From: an uncultured Eubacterium sp.
Lineage (GTDB): Bacteria; Bacillota; Clostridia; Lachnospirales; Lachnospiraceae
DNA length: 5,562 nucleotides
Assembly (NCBI GenBank): GCA_947573465.1
Contig: CANPET010000130.1
Span: 1-5,562, forward strand
Reading direction: 5' to 3'
Below are positions 1-5,019 of this stretch, piece by piece. A program made the translations under genes and the position numbers. The first letter of the stretch is position 1. The number at the start of each line of letters is the position of its first letter. The notes beneath the pieces are model-generated. The model was not told the DNA's origin. It was given only the letters and a program-made list of their open reading frames with translations, and searched no databases.

Positions 1-558
1 ATCATCTACGTAACACATGACCAGACAGAGGCTATGACACTTGGTACAAGAATCGTAGTTATGAAAGATGGTGTTGTACAGCAGGTTGATTCACCTAAGA
101 ACTTATATGATAAGCCAGTTAACTTATTCGTAGCAGGATTCATGGGTTCACCACAGATGAACTTTATTGATGCTGAAGTAGAAAAAGTTGATGGAGATAT
201 TAAACTTCATATCGGTCAGGCAAGAACATATATTACAGTTCCTGCAGAGCAGGCTAAAGTTCTTGAAGAGGGCGGATATGTTGGAAAGACAGTTGTTATG
301 GGTATCAGACCAGAAGACATTCATGATGAAGAAAGCTTTATTGCAAATTCACCAGATAGTGTATTCACAACAACTATCAGAATTTACGAATTACTTGGTG
401 CAGAAGTTTACTTATACTTCGATGTAGAAGGTTTTGACTGTACAGCAAGAGTTAACTCACGTACAGAAGCAAGACCAGGTGATGAAGTGAAATTCGCTAT
501 GGATCTTTCAAAATTACACATCTTTGATAAAGATACAGAAAAAGTTATAACGAACTAG
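1..558 (+). CDS. ugpC: Sugar-type ABC transporter ATP-binding protein (MsmK/UgpC/MalK family), 3' part only
   Basis: This is the last 185 codons of an ATPase that powers a carbohydrate ABC importer on the cytoplasmic face of the membrane; the Walker A, Q-loop, signature and Walker B motifs lie before the window. The open frame runs from base 1 to a TAG at 556-558. The first codons read YVTHDQTEAMTLG, the H-loop (switch His, codon 6) of the MalK/UgpC group, followed by the usual KDGVVQQVDSP strand. Codons about 48-185 are the C-terminal TOBE/OB regulatory domain with MGSPQMNF, GIRPEDI (codons 101-107) and the closing LHIFDKDT typical of MalK-like proteins. No permease or binding-protein gene follows, and a strong terminator closes the unit, so it may be a stand-alone ATPase shared by several sugar importers, as MsmK and MsiK are; that is inference. 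The name UgpC reflects subfamily only and does not show glycerol-3-phosphate as substrate. Confidence 0.93.
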   Translation: MIYVTHDQTEAMTLGTRIVVMKDGVVQQVDSPKNLYDKPVNLFVAGFMGSPQMNFIDAEVEKVDGDIKLHIGQARTYITVPAEQAKVLEEGGYVGKTVVMGIRPEDIHDEESFIANSPDSVFTTTIRIYELLGAEVYLYFDVEGFDCTARVNSRTEARPGDEVKFAMDLSKLHIFDKDTEKVITN

Positions 559-575
559 TTAGGCTAAAGCCATGC

Positions 576-643
576 GTAAATAGAAAAAAGAAAAGCGGTA
601 TTTGTGCTTGCACAAGAATACTGCTTTTCTTTTTTCTATTTAC
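576..643 (+). terminator. Long intrinsic terminator after the ABC ATPase gene
   Basis: The two arms 576-596 and 623-643 are perfect reverse complements over 21 bp. The stem continues inward through GGTATT/AATACT (one G-T wobble and a small bulge) to TTGTG/CACAA around a CTTG tetraloop at 607-610. The right arm holds the T-rich run CTTTTCTTTTTTCT that would act as the U-tract, and the left arm holds the matching A-run, so the structure could also stop transcription coming from the other side. It begins 17 bp after the ATPase stop codon. A shorter core hairpin (about 591-626) followed by the T-run would work as a classical terminator. Confidence 0.88.
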
Positions 644-647
644 ATAG

Positions 648-772
648 GGCGCAGCCCTCTACCGAGATGCAGCACCGAAGGTGTGGAATCGAGGTAGGCA
701 TGGCGAGTGACGGCGTAGCCCTGCGACTGAGAAGAAGTGAAGCGTATTCGAGGTACGCATGGCGCTTGTCAC
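648..772. repeat. Imperfect tandem repeat of a ~62-bp GC-rich unit (two copies)
   Basis: Unit 1 (648-711) and unit 2 (712-772) both open with GGCGyAGCCCT (648-658 and 712-722, one difference). Both carry TCGAGGTAsGCATGGCG (689-705 and 748-764, one difference in 17) and end near GTGAC or GTCAC. The middle parts are diverged and differ by a few bases in length. Each unit contains dyads: AGGGC/GCCCT (646-650 with 654-658), CTACC/GGTAG (659-663 with 693-697) enclosing GCACC/GGTGT (672-676 with 680-684), and GCGTA/TACGC (742-746 with 754-758). By hand count 661-780 is about 56% GC, clearly above its AT-rich flanks. It lies between a terminator and a promoter region and does not look coding. It is probably a dispersed intergenic element, but copies elsewhere cannot be seen from this window. 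Confidence 0.6.
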
Positions 773-794
773 AGAAACTTCACACAGTTTCCTC

Positions 795-840
795 TTGTTT
801 TTGCTTTTGAATTGGTTTAGAATATAAATTGAGTTATTAT
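795..840 (+). promoter_or_regulatory. Probable promoter region of the CdaR-like regulator gene
   Basis: An abrupt AT-rich stretch follows the GC-rich repeat and holds overlapping sigma-A-like options. One is TTGTTT (795-800), 17 bp, TAGAAT (818-823). Another is TTGCTT (801-806), 16 bp, TATAAA (823-828). A third is TTGGTT (812-817), 17 bp, TATTAT (835-840). The -10 boxes are good but every -35 box is weak, so I can place the promoter region but not choose the hexamers. The regulator start codon lies 35-52 bp beyond these -10 boxes. Confidence 0.5.
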
Positions 841-874
841 TTACATAACGCAGGATTGAAACAAGGAGAATAAT

Positions 875-1963
875 ATGATTTCAAATCAGATTTTACAGAA
901 CACAATCGAAGGGATAAAAGGTATATCCAGAGTAGATTTGCATGTGGCAGATACCGATGGAAAGATTGTTGCCACAACATCACAGGCAGGAGACCAGTTT
1001 GGACATGCAATAATGTCTTTTGTTGCATCTCCGGCAGATAGTCAGTCGGTTCAGGGATATCAGTTTTTTAAAGTATATGATGAAAATCAATTAGAGCTGA
1101 TACTGATTGCCCAGGGAAGCAGCGATGATGTTTTCATGGTTGGTAAGATGGCGGCGTTCCAGATTCAGAATCTGTTAGTTGCATATAAAGAAAGATATGA
1201 TAAGGACAACTTTATTAAGAATCTCTTATTGGATAATCTTCTCCTTGTAGATATATATAATCGTGCAAAAAAACTGCATGTTGATGTAGATGCCAGAAGA
1301 TGCGTCTGCATTATTGAAACAAAAAATGAAAAAGACAGTGTGGCATTAGAGACTATTCGTACATTATTCGCAGGCCAGAAAAGAGACTTTATTACAGCAG
1401 TGGATGAAAAGAGCATTATCCTTGTAAAAGAATTAGATGAAAAGCAGGGATATGAAGATGTTGAGCATATTGCAAATACGATTGTGGATATGTTGAATAC
1501 CGAGGCTATGGTAAAGGCAAATATTGCCTACGGAACAATCGTTAAGGAGATTAAGGAAGTATCACGTTCTTACAAAGAAGCCAGAATGGCATTAGATGTT
1601 GGAAAGATTTTCTTTAGTACAAAGAATGTTATTGCCTACAATAATTTAGGAATTGGACGTTTGATTTACCAGCTTCCAATCCCTCTTTGCAAGATGTTTA
1701 TTAAGGAAATTTTCGATGGAAAATCACCTGATGAGTTTGACGAGGAGACACTTGCCACAATTAATAAGTTTTTTGAAAATAGCTTGAATGTTTCTGAAAC
1801 TTCAAGACAATTATATATACACAGAAATACATTGGTATACAGATTGGACAAGCTCCAGAAAAGCACCGGTCTTGACCTTAGAGTATTTGAAGATGCTATC
1901 ACATTTAAGATTGCATTGATGGTTGTGAAGTATATGAAATATATGGAAAATACTGAGTTTTAA
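875..1963 (+). CDS. CdaR/PucR-family transcriptional regulator (sugar-diacid-regulator-like)
   Basis: This 362-residue cytoplasmic DNA-binding regulator starts at an ATG six bases after AAGGAG (863-868). Residues about 1-125 form an N-terminal sensor-like region with a PAS-like strand (HVADTDGKIVATT), ending in a helix and the stretch NFIKNLLLDNLLLVDIYNRAKKL. Residues about 139-250 match the degenerate GGDEF-like middle domain of CdaR proteins and end in SYKEARMALDVG. Residues about 293-352 are the C-terminal PucR-type helix-turn-helix, with NVSETSRQLYIHRNTLVYRL at 305-324, where HRNTL and the following YRL are the family hallmarks. E. coli CdaR activates glucarate, galactarate and glycerate genes, but the N-terminal region here is only loosely like its diacid-recognition domain, so the ligand is unknown. 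The gene has its own promoter region and is framed by hairpins, so it is probably monocistronic. Its place after a sugar ABC ATPase suggests a role in carbohydrate control, which is inference. Confidence 0.88.
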   Translation: MISNQILQNTIEGIKGISRVDLHVADTDGKIVATTSQAGDQFGHAIMSFVASPADSQSVQGYQFFKVYDENQLELILIAQGSSDDVFMVGKMAAFQIQNLLVAYKERYDKDNFIKNLLLDNLLLVDIYNRAKKLHVDVDARRCVCIIETKNEKDSVALETIRTLFAGQKRDFITAVDEKSIILVKELDEKQGYEDVEHIANTIVDMLNTEAMVKANIAYGTIVKEIKEVSRSYKEARMALDVGKIFFSTKNVIAYNNLGIGRLIYQLPIPLCKMFIKEIFDGKSPDEFDEETLATINKFFENSLNVSETSRQLYIHRNTLVYRLDKLQKSTGLDLRVFEDAITFKIALMVVKYMKYMENTEF

Positions 1964-1970
1964 AAGTTCA

Positions 1971-2005
1971 TAAAAGTGAGAAGCCGTATATGCTTTTCAC
2001 TTTTA
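1971..2005 (+). terminator. Hairpin between the regulator gene and ftsE, probable (leaky) terminator
   Basis: Arms 1971-1984 and 1992-2005 pair over 14 bp with one G-T wobble around the 7-base loop CGTATAT. The inner stem GTGAGAAGC/GCTTTTCAC is followed by TTTT at 2001-2004, with matching AAAA on the left arm. The T-run is short and followed by AGTG, so termination may be incomplete. It begins 7 bp after the regulator stop codon and ends 9 bp before the ftsE ribosome binding site. It could therefore act as terminator, attenuator or 5'-leader structure. Confidence 0.55.
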
Positions 2006-2014
2006 GTGCGTGTT

Positions 2015-2021
2015 AAGGAGA
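2015..2021 (+). promoter_or_regulatory. Ribosome binding site that fixes the ftsE start
   Basis: AAGGAGA lies 6 bases before ATG 2028. An in-frame GTG at 2010 would add six residues (MLRREQ), but it lies upstream of this site, would place the site inside the coding region and has no AGGAG motif of its own. ATG 2028 also gives the normal FtsE N-terminus, MIQIKGVSKFY. Confidence 0.85.
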
Positions 2022-2027
2022 GAACAA

Positions 2028-2699
2028 ATGATTCAAATAAAAGGTGTTAGTAAGTTTTATGGAAATGGAGCACCGGCCCTTAGTAATTTAAATCTCGATA
2101 TTGAAGAAGGCGAGTTTGTATTTATTGTTGGTGCCAGTGGTTCAGGAAAATCTACATTTATTAAATTACTTTTAAAAGAACTAAATCCTACAGAAGGAAC
2201 GATTATCGTAAACGATACGAAATTATCAAAGTTAAAATCCAGAGGTGTTGCAAAATACCGCAGAAATATCGGTGTGGTATTTCAGGATTTTAGATTGTTA
2301 CAAGATAGAGATGTGTATTCTAACATTGCTTTTGCACAGCGTGTTGTGGGAGCATCTCAAAGAGAAATTAAGAAAAATGTTGCAAGGGTTCTGTCTCTTG
2401 TGGGACTTTCGGAGAAATACCGTTCTAATCCAAACGAATTGTCCGGTGGAGAACAGCAGAGAGTAGCTCTTGCCAGAGCATTGGTTAACAAGCCGGATAT
2501 CTTATTGGCTGATGAACCGACAGGAAATCTGGACCCAGAGAATTCATGGGAAATCATGAAGTTATTAGATAAAGTAAATAGTCAGGGCACTACCGTTATT
2601 GTTGTTACACATAATATGGAAATCGTGGAAGCAATGCAGAAACGTGTAATCACAATGAAAAAAGGTGTGAAAGTCAGCGACAGTAAGGTGGTGGAATAG
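2028..2699 (+). CDS. ftsE: Cell-division ABC transporter ATP-binding protein FtsE
   Basis: FtsE is the cytoplasmic ATPase of the FtsEX complex; its ATP cycle is passed through FtsX to a peptidoglycan hydrolase or hydrolase activator outside the membrane. The 223-residue length is normal for the family. All ABC motifs are present: aromatic A-loop residue Y11, Walker A GASGSGKST (35-43), Q-loop Q86 within VVFQDFRLL (a run characteristic of FtsE), signature LSGGEQQR (138-145), Walker B ILLADE (158-163) with catalytic E163, D-loop NLD (167-169) and switch H195 in VVTHN. The stop TAG at 2697-2699 touches the ftsX ATG, which implies coupled translation of the two subunits. No clear promoter lies between the upstream hairpin and the ribosome binding site. 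Transcription must either pass the hairpin or start in or before it, for example within the 3' end of the regulator gene, where only weak boxes are visible. Confidence 0.96.
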   Translation: MIQIKGVSKFYGNGAPALSNLNLDIEEGEFVFIVGASGSGKSTFIKLLLKELNPTEGTIIVNDTKLSKLKSRGVAKYRRNIGVVFQDFRLLQDRDVYSNIAFAQRVVGASQREIKKNVARVLSLVGLSEKYRSNPNELSGGEQQRVALARALVNKPDILLADEPTGNLDPENSWEIMKLLDKVNSQGTTVIVVTHNMEIVEAMQKRVITMKKGVKVSDSKVVE

Positions 2700-3608
2700 A
2701 TGAATGCGAGAACGACAGGGTATTGTATTAACCAGGGACTGGTAAATATTAAGAGAAATAAGTTATTCTCAATAGCGTCAATTGGTACGATTGCTGCCTG
2801 CATTTTTCTGATTGGTATTATCTTTTCCATTATCATTAATGTGAATTTTATGGAAAAGCAGGTCGAGCAGAATGTGGGTGTAACAGTATTCTTTGATAAA
2901 GGACTGAATAAGGAAGGAATTGATGCTATCGGAGAGGTTATAAAGGCTGATAAAAGAGTGGACAAGTTTGAATATACTTCGGCGGAAGATGCGTGGAATA
3001 CATTTCAGAAGAGTTATTTTGCAGAGGATCCGGAATTGGCAAAAGCGTTTACCAATGACAATCCGTTAGCAAACTCAGCATCATACACAGTATTCTTAAA
3101 GGATATTCAGGATCAGGACGCCTTTGTTAAAAGCATTTCTGCTGTGCAGGGAGTTCGAAAGGTGAAACATTCCGAACAGGCAAAAGAAACCCTTAGCAAA
3201 GTATCAAGACTTTTGGGATATGTCTCTGTGGCGCTGATTGTAATATTGCTGGGTGTGGGAATTTTCCTCATAAGCAATACAGTTATGATTGGTATTTCGG
3301 TAAGAAGACACGAGATAAAGATTATGAAATTGATTGGTTCAACGAACAGTTTTGTAAGAGCACCATTTATTATTGAAGGTGTGATTATCGGTCTGGTGGG
3401 TTCAATGATACCGTTGATTATTTTGAGACTGGTATATGGTAAAGCGATTGCTTTTATTATGTCAAAGTTTGGTGTTATGGCAAATTCTATAAGTTTTGCA
3501 TCCGTAAGTGATATATTTGTCATACTTATACCAATGGGACTTGGAATTGGAGCAGGAATCGGTTTGATTGGTTCGATACTTTCTATTAGAAAACACTTAA
3601 AGGTATAA
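2700..3608 (+). CDS. ftsX: Cell-division permease-like protein FtsX
   Basis: FtsX is the membrane subunit that pairs with FtsE; it is thought to transmit conformational change rather than transport a solute. The 302 residues show the family layout: a cytoplasmic N-terminus ending in NIKRNKLFS, TM1 at about 22-48, an extracellular domain of about 115 residues (52 to about 168), then TM2 (about 171-198), TM3 (about 223-246) and TM4 (about 271-295), ending in a basic tail (IRKHLKV). The loop VRRHEIKIMKLIGSTN (201-216) followed by PFIIEG (222-227) is the conserved FtsX segment that contacts the ATPase. The extracellular domain is where EnvC, PcsB or CwlO-type coiled-coil partners bind in characterised systems, and the next gene encodes such a protein. 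The ATG follows the ftsE stop with no gap; AAGGTGGTGG (2685-2694), inside the ftsE end, serves as ribosome binding site. Confidence 0.95.
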   Translation: MNARTTGYCINQGLVNIKRNKLFSIASIGTIAACIFLIGIIFSIIINVNFMEKQVEQNVGVTVFFDKGLNKEGIDAIGEVIKADKRVDKFEYTSAEDAWNTFQKSYFAEDPELAKAFTNDNPLANSASYTVFLKDIQDQDAFVKSISAVQGVRKVKHSEQAKETLSKVSRLLGYVSVALIVILLGVGIFLISNTVMIGISVRRHEIKIMKLIGSTNSFVRAPFIIEGVIIGLVGSMIPLIILRLVYGKAIAFIMSKFGVMANSISFASVSDIFVILIPMGLGIGAGIGLIGSILSIRKHLKV

Positions 3609-3622
3609 TGGAGGAGAAGTAG

Positions 3623-4837
3623 ATGAAAAGAATGACGAAAATTTTTAGTTTACTGCTTTCAGTGATTTTAGTTTTATCAATGACATTCACAGCATTTGGT
3701 GATGTTGCAGGAGAAAAAGGAAAATTATCAGATTTAAAAGATAAAAAAGAGCAGAATGCAAAGAAACAGCAGGAGTTAGAGGCATCAAAAGCGAAAGCAG
3801 AGGCTTATATTGAAGAAGTAGATAGAAAGTTAACAAATTTATCTACAGATATTTATAATACAGGAAAAAAACTGGAGCAGACTCAGGATAAGATAAAGAA
3901 GACAGAAAAGAAATTGAAGGCTGCAGAAGAAAGTGTCACTGTGCAGTATGCAGATATGAAATTGAGAATTCAGTATATGTATGAAAATGGTGACACACAG
4001 TTATTAGATTTAATTTTAAATTCTTCCAGCATTACAGAATTTTTAAATAAGGCAGAATACATAACGGAATTATCACAGTATGACAGAAAGATGCTTACGA
4101 AGCTGAAGGATACCAGAAAAGAAATTGCAGATTCCAAAACAGTATTGGAAAAAGAAGAAAAGAATCTGGTTACAATGCAGGCAAAGCAGAAAAAAGATCA
4201 GGCAGACTTGGAGAATACAGTTGCTTCAAAACAGAAGGAATTGTCAGGATATGAAGAATTGCTGCATGCGAATGAGGCTTCAGCGGAAGCTTTGAATAGA
4301 GAGATTAAGGCACAGGAGCAGAAGGTAGCTGACGCAATTAATGCGATGACAGAACCACCGACACAGGCTCCAACGCAGGCACCGGCACCGGCGGGCGACA
4401 ATGACACACCAAAAACACCGGCAGTAAATCCGGGACATTCCAGTGGATGGATTTATCCGGTTCCAGGTCATACATCTGTGTCCTCAAATTATGGATATAG
4501 AAAAGACCCATTTTCCGGAGCATCATCATTCCATAATGGAATTGATTTTCCGGCACCAGGTGGAACACCGATTGTAGCAGTTGCCGATGGTACGGTTGTC
4601 TGGGCGAACTATAATGCAACAGCAGGAAACTGGACGGGAATCAGACATTCTAATGGTGTTACATCTGTTTATATGCACCAGTCCTCCATTCTTGTAAGTG
4701 TTGGGCAGAGTGTAAGTCAGGGACAGACGATTGGTCTGGTAGGAACTACTGGTTCTTCCACAGGGAACCATCTGCATCTAGGTGCAACATCAGGATCTAC
4801 TCCGGGTAACTGGGTAAATCCTTGGTCATATTTTTAA
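3623..4837 (+). CDS. Secreted coiled-coil murein hydrolase with intact M23 (LytM) domain, probable FtsEX partner
   Basis: This is a 404-residue exported peptidoglycan endopeptidase. Residues 1-26 are a signal peptide (KR-rich start, core FSLLLSVILVLS, likely cleavage after AFG). Residues about 32-110 and 150-240 are Lys/Glu/Gln-rich coiled coils. They flank LRIQYMYENGDTQLLDLIL and the following segment (about 114-165), which resemble the hairpin region of EnvC, PcsB and CwlO. Residues 243-275 are a flexible linker with two PTQA copies. Residues 276-404 are the LytM domain: HNGID gives H304 and D308, YMHQ gives H352, and HLH gives H383 and H385. Spacing closely parallels S. aureus LytM (H210, D214, H260, H291, H293), so zinc ligands H304, D308 and H385 and catalytic H352 and H383 are all present. 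A strong GGAGGAG (3610-3616) precedes the ATG, 14 bp after ftsX. By position and architecture it is the FtsEX-controlled hydrolase; the bond it cuts (probably a stem-peptide cross-link) is not shown. Confidence 0.92.
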   Translation: MKRMTKIFSLLLSVILVLSMTFTAFGDVAGEKGKLSDLKDKKEQNAKKQQELEASKAKAEAYIEEVDRKLTNLSTDIYNTGKKLEQTQDKIKKTEKKLKAAEESVTVQYADMKLRIQYMYENGDTQLLDLILNSSSITEFLNKAEYITELSQYDRKMLTKLKDTRKEIADSKTVLEKEEKNLVTMQAKQKKDQADLENTVASKQKELSGYEELLHANEASAEALNREIKAQEQKVADAINAMTEPPTQAPTQAPAPAGDNDTPKTPAVNPGHSSGWIYPVPGHTSVSSNYGYRKDPFSGASSFHNGIDFPAPGGTPIVAVADGTVVWANYNATAGNWTGIRHSNGVTSVYMHQSSILVSVGQSVSQGQTIGLVGTTGSSTGNHLHLGATSGSTPGNWVNPWSYF

Positions 4838-4884
4838 AAAATTAGAATAATATTAAGCAAAGTGTCATTAGGGCAGGCTTAGGT

Positions 4885-4928
4885 AGGATGAGGAATGAAA
4901 TAGTATTTTCATTCTTCATTCTTTGTTT
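4885..4928 (+). terminator. Hairpin after the M23 gene, possible terminator or attenuator
   Basis: Arms 4885-4900 and 4907-4922 pair over 16 bp with two G-T wobbles around the loop TAGTAT. They are followed by TTGTTT (4923-4928), a modest U-rich tail. The position, 47 bp after the M23 stop, suits an end for the ftsEX-M23 transcript. The stem is AT-rich and the tail is interrupted, so read-through into the S41 gene is likely. Confidence 0.5.
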
Positions 4929-4929
4929 A

Positions 4930-4987
4930 GACAATGAGCTGATATACATGATTGTCGTAATCCAGTAGGAGTCAGCCTACTCGGTTA
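4930..4987 (+). other. Two further dyads in the S41 gene leader
   Basis: GACAAT (4930-4935) and ATTGTC (4951-4956) are perfect inverted repeats 15 bases apart, an operator-like spacing. Next to them TAATCCAGTAGG (4958-4969) pairs with CCTACTCGGTTA (4976-4987), 12 positions with one C-C mismatch and one wobble, around AGTCAG. A-rich sequence, not T-rich, follows the second hairpin, so it is not a + strand terminator. It ends about 18 bases before the S41 ribosome binding site and could affect translation or mRNA stability. I recognise no known riboswitch or T-box here and no convincing promoter hexamers. Confidence 0.4.
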
Positions 4988-5005
4988 AAAATAATAAAAA
5001 AAGAA

Positions 5006-5010
5006 AAGGA
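5006..5010 (+). promoter_or_regulatory. Ribosome binding site that fixes the S41 protease start
   Basis: AAGGA in a purine-rich run lies 9 bases before GTG 5020. The in-frame GTG at 5014 is only 3 bases away, too close for normal initiation. No in-frame ATG occurs before the membrane segment, so GTG 5020 is preferred. Confidence 0.65.
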
Positions 5011-5019
5011 AAAGTGATT

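Noticed and set aside
604..810. 68-codon open frame across the terminator arm and GC-rich repeat
   Set aside because: It begins inside the terminator hairpin, has no ribosome binding site, covers the non-coding tandem repeat and gives an Arg/Cys-rich protein unlike its neighbours.
1872..1945. Promoter-like boxes for ftsE in the 3' end of the regulator gene (TTGACC at 1872, TTGATG at 1916 with TATATG at 1940)
   Set aside because: The matches are weak or wrongly spaced and such boxes are common by chance in AT-rich coding sequence.
2010..2027. GTG start extending FtsE by six residues
   Set aside because: It lies upstream of the clear AAGGAGA site that serves ATG 2028, and the extra residues do not fit the FtsE family.
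2582..3523. Antisense open frames of 127 and 136 codons opposite ftsE and ftsX
   Set aside because: They mirror the hydrophobic codons of ftsX and the end of ftsE, and both sense genes are unmistakable.
3608..3622. Five-codon mini-frame (MEEK and stop) overlapping the ftsX stop as TAATG and ending right before the M23 ATG
   Set aside because: It coincides with the M23 ribosome binding site (GGAGGAG), which alone explains the sequence; at this length chance is the simplest reading.
4198..4777. Several antisense open frames opposite the M23 gene
   Set aside because: They overlap one another and the well-supported LytM and linker coding sequence; their odd composition is a shadow of the sense codons.
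4958..4987. Hairpin considered as a terminator
   Set aside because: A-rich rather than T-rich sequence follows on the + strand, and no T-run follows on the - strand side.
5014..5019. GTG 5014 as the S41 protease start
   Set aside because: The spacing to AAGGA is only 3 bases; GTG 5020 has normal spacing.
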